Source: Clostridium gasigenes (GTDB lineage: Bacteria > Bacillota > Clostridia > Clostridiales > Clostridiaceae). Taken from it: a DNA stretch of 64,000 nt. The translations under genes and the position numbers were made by a program. The notes below the pieces were generated by a model that ran no database searches, was not told the DNA's origin, and worked only from the letters and a program-made list of their open reading frames with translations. Every line of letters begins with the position of its first letter. Within the stretch, counting starts at the first letter, position 1. Of the stretch, positions 10,069 to 19,539 are shown in pieces. Location of the stretch: the NCBI RefSeq assembly GCF_900104115.1, contig NZ_FNJM01000002.1, forward strand, positions 372,001 through 436,000. The letters run 5' to 3'.

Positions 10069-10713
10069 TTAATTAATTTTCATAAGCATTATGCTTGCTT
10101 TTATAAATAGTTCCCATGTTTTTATATCTGTATAAAAGCAATTATAATTTCCAATCAATACCGTTCCCTTATGTTGTTTATAGAAAATCAGATTATAAAG
10201 GTCTCCTTTACCTGTTGGTGTCTTATAAGTTCCATAAGATATTTTAGAAGTTCCTTCTCCTATTTCCCCTTCTTCTAACCATTCTAAATAAAGCTCCATA
10301 TCCTTAAGGCTTTTTTCCATTCCTGCTTTAAATTGCTTAAATGTTTGCTTCACTGCACCTTTTTTAACATAATTTGCTGCAAAGCTTACTCCATACAAAT
10401 CATTCACTAATGTAACATTAGAAGTAGTATTTACCTTCTCTTCAAAATATGCTAAAGGAACAGGCATCTCTATCTTGTTACCTAAAAAAGATTTTCGTCT
10501 AAATTTAAAACTTCTTTCTTCTAAATTCACCTCGCCTTCTTCCATTTGCTTTATTACTTCTTCAAGAGTAATCTCATCACTATTCTCTTCTGTATCTTTT
10601 TCTAATTTTTCATTTGATTCTTTTTCATTTAATTCTTTTTCTTTCTGAATTCTTTGCTCTAGCTTTAACTTTGCTATTTTTTCATCTACGTTATTATTCA
10701 TCTTAAATTGCAC
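10069..10713 (-). CDS. DcrB/DUF1795-like protein, candidate EagR effector chaperone
   Basis: 214 residues. Residues 1-70 are a Lys/Glu-rich coiled coil (KEKELNEKESNEKLEKD). Residues about 75-214 form a mixed alpha/beta domain with the pattern of DUF1795/DcrB proteins: a start with VPLAYFEEK, a long central helix and a final strand-helix. EagR proteins of this fold bind the transmembrane parts of Rhs and other membrane-active T6SS effectors (established). The gene lies between two VgrG genes, and a VgrG-Rhs protein with a hydrophobic segment is in the same operon, so a chaperone role is reasonable. The fold assignment is tentative, and the coiled-coil extension would be unusual. Confidence 0.5.
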   Translation of the reverse strand: MQFKMNNNVDEKIAKLKLEQRIQKEKELNEKESNEKLEKDTEENSDEITLEEVIKQMEEGEVNLEERSFKFRRKSFLGNKIEMPVPLAYFEEKVNTTSNVTLVNDLYGVSFAANYVKKGAVKQTFKQFKAGMEKSLKDMELYLEWLEEGEIGEGTSKISYGTYKTPTGKGDLYNLIFYKQHKGTVLIGNYNCFYTDIKTWELFIKASIMLMKIN

Positions 10714-10772
10714 TCCTTTATTGTAATTACAACCATAATTTTTATTTAGAGATGTTTAAAATCTACTCTAAC

Positions 10773-12203
10773 CTACCCATTGTTATGAACTCTATTTCCA
10801 GCAACTAAAATTTCATCCCCATCAGACATTATTAAACTACTTCCTGATTCACATAAAATATCTATACCCTTTTGAGCTGTAATTGTCATTTCATTTTCTG
10901 CCCTTAAAGACAAACTTTGAGCACAAGCAATATAAATATTCTTCTGTCCAACAATATCTATTGTTCCATCCTTATTAAGATTCATAGAAGTTTGTCCGCC
11001 ATCACATTCTATAAGTACTCCCTTTGGTGTAAATTTAATTTCTTTTCCAGATTCTGTCTTTAACGATTTATCATCTGGATTAGACATTCTATCTTCTCCA
11101 CCATTTGATTTTTTAGTATCTATTGCATTTATAACAAATGCCTTACTTTCATCTTTAGTTGGACAATTCAATCTTATTTTTTCACCTATTTCCGGCATAC
11201 AATACCATCCCCCACCATCTGGTGATGCTGCAACTGAAGCATAAGGGAACCAATAAGCTGTAGAGCTATCTGCATTATCGCTTATTTCTAGTTTTACTTT
11301 AACCTTATCTCTAGCAACTTCTAATATTGATCCATTAATAGATATCCCTATAACATTCATATTATATAAACGTTTTAATCTAAGACCGCCCCTTGGTCTT
11401 AATTCATATATATTTTCTAATTTACCTTCATCCATTGTATAAACTGCTTTTTTAACATAAAATTGTTGACCAATAAAATTAAAATTTTCCCCTAAATTTA
11501 ATATTTCTTGAGTTCGTATTTTATAAGTAACAAAATCTGTTTCTAATACATTCTCTACGTCATTACTTCTTACATCATTGTATTCCTCAATAACTTTCGA
11601 AAGTGTATAATTGAAAATTTCTGTTTTAGGCTTTACTGATATCTCAGGAGTACCTAAAAACAAATGAATATTAGGTATTTCCATTGCACTTATAAGACTT
11701 TGATTATATCTAGATACTATACGTTTTAAAAATTCATAGTCAGTTTCATTGTATTGAAGTATGAATGCTCCAATAGGTTCATTTGGAATATTTATATCAT
11801 ACTTTGCACTAGGATAAGATTTCATCACTTCATCTATTAATTCATGTGTAGTCATATTAACATTTTGGAAATCCTTTTTTTTCTTCCTAATGTCCATTCT
11901 ATAATCAAGACTCTTAGCTTCTATAGACATTATGTATACATAATTAACCACATTAACTTTTATTTTTGTAATAAGACCATTAAATAAAGAAAAATGTGAT
12001 TCATCTTTTTCATAAAATACTTCAATAAGTGTTTCTTCATCTGCTGCTTGTACATAGCTATCTTTCATTTCATCATCTAAAATACCCGTAAATTTTAGAA
12101 TTGCATGATTATTTATATCATTTTCTATACTCATATCCTCTATATGCTTAAATTCAAATGGGGATATTCTTAAGTTATCATATGCTATAAAATCCTCTTT
12201 CAT
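10773..12203 (-). CDS. VgrG-like spike protein (first free copy)
   Basis: 476 residues, same architecture as the VgrG at 8585-10012: N-terminal gpD-like barrels, ETDYEFLKRIVSRYNQ at about 155-170, GGWYCMPEIGEK near 330, DDKSLKTESGK, and a beta-rich tail ending with SDGDEILVAG. It probably forms the trimeric needle that caps the inner tube. It is the first gene of the spike/effector part, 21 nt after the unknown gene at 12225. Having three spike homologues in one operon suggests alternative loadings of one injection machine. Confidence 0.88.
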   Translation of the reverse strand: MKEDFIAYDNLRISPFEFKHIEDMSIENDINNHAILKFTGILDDEMKDSYVQAADEETLIEVFYEKDESHFSLFNGLITKIKVNVVNYVYIMSIEAKSLDYRMDIRKKKKDFQNVNMTTHELIDEVMKSYPSAKYDINIPNEPIGAFILQYNETDYEFLKRIVSRYNQSLISAMEIPNIHLFLGTPEISVKPKTEIFNYTLSKVIEEYNDVRSNDVENVLETDFVTYKIRTQEILNLGENFNFIGQQFYVKKAVYTMDEGKLENIYELRPRGGLRLKRLYNMNVIGISINGSILEVARDKVKVKLEISDNADSSTAYWFPYASVAASPDGGGWYCMPEIGEKIRLNCPTKDESKAFVINAIDTKKSNGGEDRMSNPDDKSLKTESGKEIKFTPKGVLIECDGGQTSMNLNKDGTIDIVGQKNIYIACAQSLSLRAENEMTITAQKGIDILCESGSSLIMSDGDEILVAGNRVHNNG

Positions 12204-12224
12204 AATTACACCCTTCCTTTCTTT

Positions 12225-13004
12225 TTAATCTATAAGTATCTTTCTATACTTGCTTCTCCCTTGATTACTACTTGCCCTAGTTCCACCTTTTATTGCATTT
12301 AATATCTCTAAAAGATGATTATAAATTTCTTGATTTGAGTAATCATTTATTTTAATATTTAATTTGTATACTAAATAACTCACTATTATTTCTTTTTCAA
12401 CAGGATCTTTGCTTTGAATGCAAGTCATTCCAAAGGATATATCCCAAGGATCAGTTAAATTACATTTTAATAGACCCTTTCCGAATTCTCTTAAAATGTC
12501 AGAGTTTAGACTACTCTCTCCATATGCTGCATAAGGTGCATTTATGGTGTTTACTGTATCGTATTCTGTACATAAATCATCGAAACCTACGTGATTTGTC
12601 CTAAGCTTTGCACCAGTTCTAAGCTTAAATCTGCAGATCTCAATTTCATCAACTTTAAGTTCTAAATTTTCATCTAAGTAAACTTCTGTAGAAATTTTTA
12701 TAAAATCCTTACATTCCACATTAGGTAAAAACTTCACTTTTAAAATCATCATTTTATTATTACATTTATACTCAATTTCTCTATCATCTTTTAAAAGATA
12801 AAGAACATCTTGATATTTTATTATTCCTTTTTCAACAACTATACAATCATCAGTTACATGTATATCACAGCCTGAAATTATTCCATTTGAATATTTTTTT
12901 AACATTACATCAAAAAATTCTCTTGGAAAATCTCTAAGTTCTTCTAACATATTTATTTTTAAAAGTCGTCCACTATTAAAAAGCGGATAATTATTCTCAA
13001 ACAA
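12225..13004 (-). CDS. Unrecognised CIS core protein, possible baseplate or fibre component
   Basis: 259 residues, soluble, no signal peptide. Residues about 40-75 have a pattern seen at the start of phage baseplate or fibre proteins (ISGCDIHVTDD, then VEKGIIKYQDVLYLL), followed by a long beta-rich stretch and a helical C-terminus (about 200-245). I do not recognise a named family. The gene lies between the Hsp70-like gene (19 nt upstream) and VgrG1 (21 nt downstream), the place where baseplate genes sit in many CIS loci. A function as baseplate-to-spike connector is only inference. Confidence 0.6.
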   Translation of the reverse strand: MFENNYPLFNSGRLLKINMLEELRDFPREFFDVMLKKYSNGIISGCDIHVTDDCIVVEKGIIKYQDVLYLLKDDREIEYKCNNKMMILKVKFLPNVECKDFIKISTEVYLDENLELKVDEIEICRFKLRTGAKLRTNHVGFDDLCTEYDTVNTINAPYAAYGESSLNSDILREFGKGLLKCNLTDPWDISFGMTCIQSKDPVEKEIIVSYLVYKLNIKINDYSNQEIYNHLLEILNAIKGGTRASSNQGRSKYRKILID

Positions 13005-13023
13005 AATCTTTACCCCCTAACTT

Positions 13024-15654
13024 CTATTTAAGCCCATCAAAAAAGTTTTGTTCCCATTTATCATTTTCAAAATAAAAGAACTTTTCTTTTCCCTTATAAA
13101 GTTCGTCATCTTTTCTTAAAATTGCAAGGACATAAAATCCCCAAAGTTCTTCCTTTGCCCATACAAAGAATTTTATTTCATTGTTTTCTATATTGTCTGT
13201 TTCATGTTGATTTATATTAGAATACATTTCCCCTATGGTCATTGCATCTGTTTCTTCTAATTCATCACTATTAAATTGGTAATTGTATTCATATTTTACA
13301 GCATCATTACTATCCTTTAAATATAATTTCAAAAGGATTCTATCCATAAATCTTGATATAAATCCCTTGCTTATTTCCTTACCTTTAATTAATACCTTTT
13401 GATCCCCTGTATGGCTATAAGCCGTTACAAGGTATGGAAGAGTTGGTGCTTTGCTTTCTATTTTTATATCTGCATATCCAAAATTTCTAGCATATAAATA
13501 CTTTAATGCTCCCTTAAGACAAGTTAACTTTAATTCATACTCTTCTTTAGCTTCTTTTCTACTCTTGTTAACTTCAATTATTCGTCCTGGTATAAATTCT
13601 TTTAAGGCATCTTTAAATATCTCAACCTTACAAGATTGCCCTGTTAATTTAATAATAGAATAATCAAATAACTCATCATTTTCATATAACTTTTCTAAAA
13701 ATTTCTTTATTATGTTATAAATATCACCTTTTATTAAGGTAGTTATCTCATATATACTAAGAGAAATTTCTGGTGCTTCTTTCACAACCTTTAAAACATC
13801 TTTATCTATATATGATAATTTCCACTTATCATATTTTACTGTGTTATCCTCTGAATCTTTAAGGTCTTTAGGCGTTAACATAACCTTTAAAATATCTGGA
13901 TTTGTAAAAAATAACTTTTTAACTTCTTCTGCTAAATCAAATAAAAGGTAATAATTGCTCCTTACCTTACAATAATCGTTTTTGCTTCTTGTTTCATATA
14001 GTTGAAACTTTGTAGGAATTATTGATTCAGATTTTTCATATTCTTCATTTAAAGTCTCATATAATTGATTAATTCCTGACTTGTCTATAAACTTGAATAT
14101 ATCAATTTTAAATTCATCTATTATAGCTTTTTTTATATTTTCGCTTGTGTTTCTTAAAGAATTTGCCATTAAAATCTTTATGAACTGCATTATTCTAAAA
14201 GTAAGATTATTTCCACCAAAATCAGTATCTCCATTTTCATATGATGTCTCTATGTCTAATTTATAAGAAACCCTACTATTAGATATACTAAAGCTACATC
14301 CTGAAAGGTCTGTAGTTCCCCCTCCGCAATCTATAATAAGAGCTTTATACCATTCTCCTTGAACATACTTCTTTCTTTCAATTAAATCAGAAATAGTATT
14401 ATAAAGTACGGCAACACTTTCTTCTAATATATTTTCACTTTCAACTGTATAATCACTTAAAATATCCTTAAATAAAGTATGGAATTTATATTTTTGCTTT
14501 GATGGACATGTTATATAAATATTCTTGAATTTGCACTTAAATCTTTGCTCTGCTAAGGATATAACATATTCCAAATAGGCTTTTATAATATCCTTTCTTT
14601 TTATAAATGTTGTTTTTTCATTAACATCTATTACCTTTTCACTTTTTTCAAAATCACTTATCCATCTTTTTATATCATAAAATAAGCTAAGTCCATCATC
14701 TGTATATCTTTTTTTTGATTCCATCATTGCATCATATCCAAAGATATATTCTATTTTATCTTCTTTTATATGTTTAACCCCTACAACACTTGGTATAAGT
14801 GGTGTTATATCTACATTTTCTTTAGTTGTATTTATTATTTTGACGAATCTTACTTTATCTTCTTCATAATCTGTATATTCTTCATTTTCGGTTAAGTTTT
14901 CATTTAATCCTGGAAATATCTCTTTATCTATGTAAATGCCAGCTGTTGTATTTGATGTTCCAAAATCAATGGCTAGTGGCATTGTTGTCTCATTTAATGG
15001 TTTTACTTCAAATTGCAATATAGGAAAAGAATTGAAGGATATAGAATAATCTATCTCATTTGTATCGCCTTCATAAATATCGTAAAGAAGCTCTGAATCT
15101 TTTTCTGAAAAAAATAAAAGACTGTAGTGCTTACTTTGAGATTCTATTACCTCTATTTTTTCATTTTTTGTTAAAAAGTACTTTTCTTTATTATTTTGAA
15201 TTATTTTTTTTATATTAAATATGCTACAAACCTTAAATTTTTCATCAACTAAAAGTACATTACTCTCTTCTAAATTTTCATAACTATTTAGAATATAATT
15301 ATCATAAATATCAAGTGATAGATTTTCATAAAGAGTTATTTTTCCTGGATAATCTATTTTTTTGCTTGTCATTATGGTTTTATTACTTCTTTTTAAAAAC
15401 TTCTCAATTTTTTCAATTCCATTAGCCATATAGTGATTTATAAGTCTACTATCTTTTTCACCTCTATACTTCATTATTAGCCTTATAAGTTCTTCTTTAT
15501 CAAGAGGATTGACTATGCTTTTTACTAGCTTTTCTTTATTACATATTTCCCTTAATTGAAATGTAGTCATGAGCCTTATATCTTTTTCTTTATATTTACT
15601 TTGCCTCTTTTCTTCTTTAGTTACCTTATGTAACTTGTATGAATATAAACTCAT
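13024..15654 (-). CDS. Hsp70-like ATPase with N-terminal SAP-like domain
   Basis: 876 residues. Residues about 30-64 (TTFQLREICNKE ... DKEELIRLIMKYR) resemble a SAP helix-extension-helix motif. The ATPase starts at 226 with phosphate-1 LAIDFGTSNTTAGIY. Phosphate-2 is IIDCGGGTTDLSG near 445-460, and the adenosine motif lies around IIKLTGQSCKVEIF. There is no clear DnaK substrate-binding domain; the region after about 720 is different and beta-rich. It is much larger and more divergent than housekeeping DnaK. With the J-domain gene at 21527 in the same cluster, it may assemble, disassemble or load the CIS, perhaps in place of ClpV (inference). GrpE is not present here. Confidence 0.8.
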   Translation of the reverse strand: MSLYSYKLHKVTKEEKRQSKYKEKDIRLMTTFQLREICNKEKLVKSIVNPLDKEELIRLIMKYRGEKDSRLINHYMANGIEKIEKFLKRSNKTIMTSKKIDYPGKITLYENLSLDIYDNYILNSYENLEESNVLLVDEKFKVCSIFNIKKIIQNNKEKYFLTKNEKIEVIESQSKHYSLLFFSEKDSELLYDIYEGDTNEIDYSISFNSFPILQFEVKPLNETTMPLAIDFGTSNTTAGIYIDKEIFPGLNENLTENEEYTDYEEDKVRFVKIINTTKENVDITPLIPSVVGVKHIKEDKIEYIFGYDAMMESKKRYTDDGLSLFYDIKRWISDFEKSEKVIDVNEKTTFIKRKDIIKAYLEYVISLAEQRFKCKFKNIYITCPSKQKYKFHTLFKDILSDYTVESENILEESVAVLYNTISDLIERKKYVQGEWYKALIIDCGGGTTDLSGCSFSISNSRVSYKLDIETSYENGDTDFGGNNLTFRIMQFIKILMANSLRNTSENIKKAIIDEFKIDIFKFIDKSGINQLYETLNEEYEKSESIIPTKFQLYETRSKNDYCKVRSNYYLLFDLAEEVKKLFFTNPDILKVMLTPKDLKDSEDNTVKYDKWKLSYIDKDVLKVVKEAPEISLSIYEITTLIKGDIYNIIKKFLEKLYENDELFDYSIIKLTGQSCKVEIFKDALKEFIPGRIIEVNKSRKEAKEEYELKLTCLKGALKYLYARNFGYADIKIESKAPTLPYLVTAYSHTGDQKVLIKGKEISKGFISRFMDRILLKLYLKDSNDAVKYEYNYQFNSDELEETDAMTIGEMYSNINQHETDNIENNEIKFFVWAKEELWGFYVLAILRKDDELYKGKEKFFYFENDKWEQNFFDGLK

Positions 15655-15680
15655 CTTATCCCCCTAATTTTTCATTAATT

Positions 15681-16379
15681 TTACTCAACCATAACTATTT
15701 CATCATTTTTCATAGTACTATTAAGTCCTAAAATCCCAAAGTGATGATTCCAAAATATTAATGGCTTCATCTCTATGGATAGAAATGTATCTAATATAAA
15801 ATCAATTTTATTTTCAAGCTCTTTTGTCCTTATCTCATTTAAATAAATGTATATATCTTTTGGTTTTTCTCTATTTGAATATACAATACTATTTTTAAAT
15901 ATTTTTCTTAAAATCTTATTAAATAGCTGAATTGATACCCCTGTTTTATACAAAGTAATAAGTCCATTTAATAAAATATCTAATTGTTCTTTTTCAAAAG
16001 AAAGTATGTTTTTTGCCAACTTATCTCCAAAAACTTTATCTAATATATCTTTTAGAAGAAAAAAACTATAGAATTCTGTTTTACACAATCCTCTTTTAAG
16101 ATCTAATTCTCCTAAATAGTGCAATAATATATCTAAAAGTACATCTCTAAATTCTCTACTTTCCTCAACATTAATATTAAATAAATCTTTGAAAATCCCA
16201 TAAAATCTATAACACTCATTTACCTCTATAACTTTATCTTCTGGTAGCAATGCAACATTAAGATCTTCAAAAGCAATTTCCATATAAGGGCTGCATATTT
16301 CAGATTTTATAAATTTTATCTTTTCCCTATCAATTTTTTCTTTATCAGCATTTAATAATATATCCCAAATGTAATTCAT
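15681..16379 (-). CDS. Unrecognised CIS core protein (232 aa)
   Basis: 232 residues, mostly helical, with a conserved-looking segment of the type CYRFYGIFKDLF at about residue 55-67 and a C-terminal PLIFWNHHFGILGLNS. No membrane segment or signal peptide. Its start overlaps the stop of the 426-residue gene by 4 nt (16376-16379), so the two products are probably made together and may form a complex. Position between the regulatory genes and the Hsp70/spike genes suggests a baseplate-wedge-like role, but sequence alone does not show it. Confidence 0.6.
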   Translation of the reverse strand: MNYIWDILLNADKEKIDREKIKFIKSEICSPYMEIAFEDLNVALLPEDKVIEVNECYRFYGIFKDLFNINVEESREFRDVLLDILLHYLGELDLKRGLCKTEFYSFFLLKDILDKVFGDKLAKNILSFEKEQLDILLNGLITLYKTGVSIQLFNKILRKIFKNSIVYSNREKPKDIYIYLNEIRTKELENKIDFILDTFLSIEMKPLIFWNHHFGILGLNSTMKNDEIVMVE

Positions 16380-17656
16380 AGTAATCTTCCTTCACACTCA
16401 TACTCAGGATAAAGAAATTGTATTTCTGATACTAAAAAGCTTAAAATATCTTTATTTAAATAATTATCCTTATCTATTGGCTCAAAATATAAAATTAAAG
16501 CTTTCTTTATATTTTCATCTCTTATTTCATCAATTATAAAGTCATTTACATCATAGGTTTCTTTAATTTTTTTCAAATGATTTTTTTCTAATTTTATATC
16601 CTTAAATTTTAGATATTTAGATGCTTTTAATGAATTTATAACCCTTGCTAGTTCTGTTTTTGTCTTTATTGTATATGGATTTTGAAATGCTAGTTTATTA
16701 GAAAAGTTTACATTAACTTTATTAGTCATTAGTTCATATTCATATTTAGAAGTTTTATTTTCTTCACCGGATATAATATCCCATAGATTCCAAAATGCAG
16801 TTTCATTTGTGGTTGAGGATATTATTACTGATTCTTTTGTAAATGTAACATAGTTAATATCTACATTTTCATAATCAACTAAATATCCATTTTTCTCTCC
16901 TTGTTTTACAATTGAAATATTATGTTCATAATTAATTTTATCAATGCATGGCATTGGAAATCCATTGCATTTTAGCTTTAATTCCTTTATATTCCAAAGT
17001 GGTACCATATCATATTCTACGTATTTATTGTATTCTCCAAAATCCACTTCAATTTTAATTACGCTTTCATCATTTTCAATTTTATCTTTACATCCTATTA
17101 AAACTATATCAGCAATCTTATGAATATAAGGGTTATTAACCGTTGTCCATGTTACATTACTATTTATAAAGCTTTTATATAATCTGCTTACTTTATCTGT
17201 ATATTCTTTATTTTCCACTACTTTAAAATAGGCTTCATGAACTTTTTTATTTGTTTCAATAACTCCCTTAATATTTAAATTATTACTAATAAATTCTTTA
17301 AAAATCAGATAATCACATTTAAGAAAAACCTTAAACATATTACTTGTCTTTTTTTCTTCAATTGATTTTAAAATCTTTATAGTATCATATGTTTTTTCTT
17401 CCACATCTTCTGATAAAATAGGATATAGGAAATCATCAGTTTGGTCTATTTTATTTCTTTTTATTATTGTTGAATAAATATTATATTTTTCTTTTACATA
17501 CGGCACTTCATTAAAGACTCTTTCTTCTAATTGATTAAATCTATCTTCTGAATATTCTTCTAGTGATGAAAATACACTATTCATTATTTTTTTTAGTAAT
17601 ACTCTATCCCCTAATTCCTTAATTTCATTTAACTTCTCATGAATTTTATTATCCAT
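16376..17656 (-). CDS. Unrecognised CIS core protein (426 aa), possible baseplate subunit
   Basis: 426 residues, soluble. It starts with a helical region (KIHEKLNEIKELGDRVLL ... RFNQLEERVFNEVP), followed by a beta-rich centre (about 170-300, with NNPYIHKIADIVLIGC and YDMVPLWNIKELKL) and a helical end. The helical opening followed by a large beta domain is a layout shared with TssF-like baseplate proteins, but I see no diagnostic motif, so this is only a suggestion. Overlaps the 232-residue gene by 4 nt. Confidence 0.6.
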   Translation of the reverse strand: MDNKIHEKLNEIKELGDRVLLKKIMNSVFSSLEEYSEDRFNQLEERVFNEVPYVKEKYNIYSTIIKRNKIDQTDDFLYPILSEDVEEKTYDTIKILKSIEEKKTSNMFKVFLKCDYLIFKEFISNNLNIKGVIETNKKVHEAYFKVVENKEYTDKVSRLYKSFINSNVTWTTVNNPYIHKIADIVLIGCKDKIENDESVIKIEVDFGEYNKYVEYDMVPLWNIKELKLKCNGFPMPCIDKINYEHNISIVKQGEKNGYLVDYENVDINYVTFTKESVIISSTTNETAFWNLWDIISGEENKTSKYEYELMTNKVNVNFSNKLAFQNPYTIKTKTELARVINSLKASKYLKFKDIKLEKNHLKKIKETYDVNDFIIDEIRDENIKKALILYFEPIDKDNYLNKDILSFLVSEIQFLYPEYECEGRLL

Positions 17657-17697
17657 TTTTTCACCTACGTTTACTTATTATTGTGCTTATATATAGA

Positions 17698-19506
17698 CTA
17701 TTTTATTGCAGCTAATTTACTATCTACTTTTGCTATGTCATCTATGTATCCTAAATTACTGTATATATCTTTTGCTAAAATATATAATACTTTTGCCGAA
17801 TTAGTATCTCCTGAAGCATACCTTTTGTTTCCCTCAGCTACATACCTATCTGCCTCACCTTTTTTATCTGCCACTTCAATTATTTTTTTATCCATAAGTG
17901 CTATTTTTTCTTCTAACTCATAAACTGAACTATTTGCCCTTATCGCTTTAAACGCTTCTTTAGCTAAAGCATAATACATTTTTGCACTTACATAATCCCC
18001 TGCAACATACTCTAAATCTCCATTTTTCCTAAGATCTATAGCTTTACTTTGTAGTTCTTCTATAGCCTTCTTATCTTCATCTGCCTTTTTTTTAGCATCT
18101 TCATCTGTTTTTTTCTTATCTTCTGCGGTTTTATCTTTATCTGCTTTTTTCTGTTTCATATCTTCCGCTTTTTTATCATATATTTCTTGAAGTTTACCCA
18201 TAGCTTCTTTCTTTTCATCTTTTAAATAGTAATTTAAAGATAATTCTTTAGCTTCTAAATAATTTGCTTCAGCTTCATTTAGCAATCCGCCTTCTACTTG
18301 TTTATCTCCTAAAATTAATAAATCTGAAACATTAATACAATTTTTAACTATATCTATTTTTTTAAGTATATATTCTCTTCCTATGTTTTCAACATTCCCT
18401 GCTTTTTCTAATGCAATCATATATTTATCTAAAGCATCCTCATATTTTTTAGATTCTAAGTCTTTATCAGCTTCTGCTATTATTTCTGTGTACTTATAAT
18501 CTTCATCTAAAAGCTCAGCATCATTTTCAAGTTTATATTTTTTAGCTATATCTAAAGCCTTTTTATATTCTTCACTTGATTTTTCAATATTTTCATTTTT
18601 TATGTATTGCTCCGCATTTTGTTTATATTCACCCATAGTTAAAATATTATCTTTCTTTCTATTATTTTTAATAATTAATATAGTTACTAGTATTGCTATA
18701 ATCAAAAGTATCGGTATTGCGGTTAATATAACTTTTTTTATTATTTTCTTTCTTTTAGGGTTTATATAAGCTTTTTCTACAAAAGTTAATGCTAAAGTAT
18801 AATTTTCTAGATCCTTTGATTGCTTTGATAAAATCATATCTTCTACGCTATCAACTACATCTTTTGGAGACTTTGCCCCTTCTAGAGCATCTTCTATTTC
18901 CTTTGCATCACAATTTTCCCATATCCCTTTTGTAAGAAGAGCAAATGCATCTCCATCTGCAAGCTTAATTCTTTTTGATACATATGGTTTGCTTATATTA
19001 TTTTCTCCTAAGTATGAAGAAAGATTATTTCTCTCAGTATGTTTTGCTATTTTATCTAAAGGAATCATTTCTTTATCTGCTAGTTCTTGAGTTAAAGACT
19101 CATCTTTACTTTTTAATTTTAAATATCCATCTTTAAATAAATAAAATCTAGTGTTTCCAATAGTTGAATACACTAACTTACTATAATTAGTTACAACTAC
19201 CGTAATTGATGCTTTTAATCTCACATTTCTACTACTTGCTATTAATGCATTATTTGCATTTTTTAAATATTTTCTTATAATAAATTTGTTCATTGTAGGC
19301 TTTTCTGTGAAATCTTTTATAAATTGTGTTACTGCTATTTTTTGACTTTTTAATTCTTTATCCTCATCTATTCCATCTGCTATTACATAGCATGCATAAT
19401 TATCTAGTTCAATAAATGCAAAATAGTCTTTATTTTGTAGAAAAGCTCCTTCTTCTGATACAAAGTTTGTATTAAATCTTGAGTTTAGCTTCTTCATTTT
19501 ATTCAC
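17698..19506 (-). CDS. Membrane-anchored PP2C-like protein with helical-repeat tail
   Basis: 602 residues. Residues 1-250 have the PP2C order: VIADGIDE (Asp44), STIGNTRFYLFKDG (115-127) and LLTKGIWEN (190-198). The Asp that binds metal in the last motif (normally DG) is Lys193, and the terminal DN is replaced by EN (234-235), so phosphatase activity is doubtful. One membrane helix lies at about 258-280. Residues 290-602 are helical, with TPR-like 'YxxALDKYMIALE' and 'GDxxSAKxLYxLAK' units around a Lys/Asp coiled coil (about 465-500). Twin of the next PP2C-like gene; both probably belong to an FHA/phosphorylation switch for the CIS. Confidence 0.8.
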   Translation of the reverse strand: MNKMKKLNSRFNTNFVSEEGAFLQNKDYFAFIELDNYACYVIADGIDEDKELKSQKIAVTQFIKDFTEKPTMNKFIIRKYLKNANNALIASSRNVRLKASITVVVTNYSKLVYSTIGNTRFYLFKDGYLKLKSKDESLTQELADKEMIPLDKIAKHTERNNLSSYLGENNISKPYVSKRIKLADGDAFALLTKGIWENCDAKEIEDALEGAKSPKDVVDSVEDMILSKQSKDLENYTLALTFVEKAYINPKRKKIIKKVILTAIPILLIIAILVTILIIKNNRKKDNILTMGEYKQNAEQYIKNENIEKSSEEYKKALDIAKKYKLENDAELLDEDYKYTEIIAEADKDLESKKYEDALDKYMIALEKAGNVENIGREYILKKIDIVKNCINVSDLLILGDKQVEGGLLNEAEANYLEAKELSLNYYLKDEKKEAMGKLQEIYDKKAEDMKQKKADKDKTAEDKKKTDEDAKKKADEDKKAIEELQSKAIDLRKNGDLEYVAGDYVSAKMYYALAKEAFKAIRANSSVYELEEKIALMDKKIIEVADKKGEADRYVAEGNKRYASGDTNSAKVLYILAKDIYSNLGYIDDIAKVDSKLAAIK

Positions 19507-19539
19507 CCTAACTTATTTTTATTAGCTCTGCTATTTCTA

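Noticed and set aside
13024-15654. Housekeeping DnaK
   Set aside because: Too long, divergent, without the usual substrate domain and GrpE partner, and embedded in the CIS operon.
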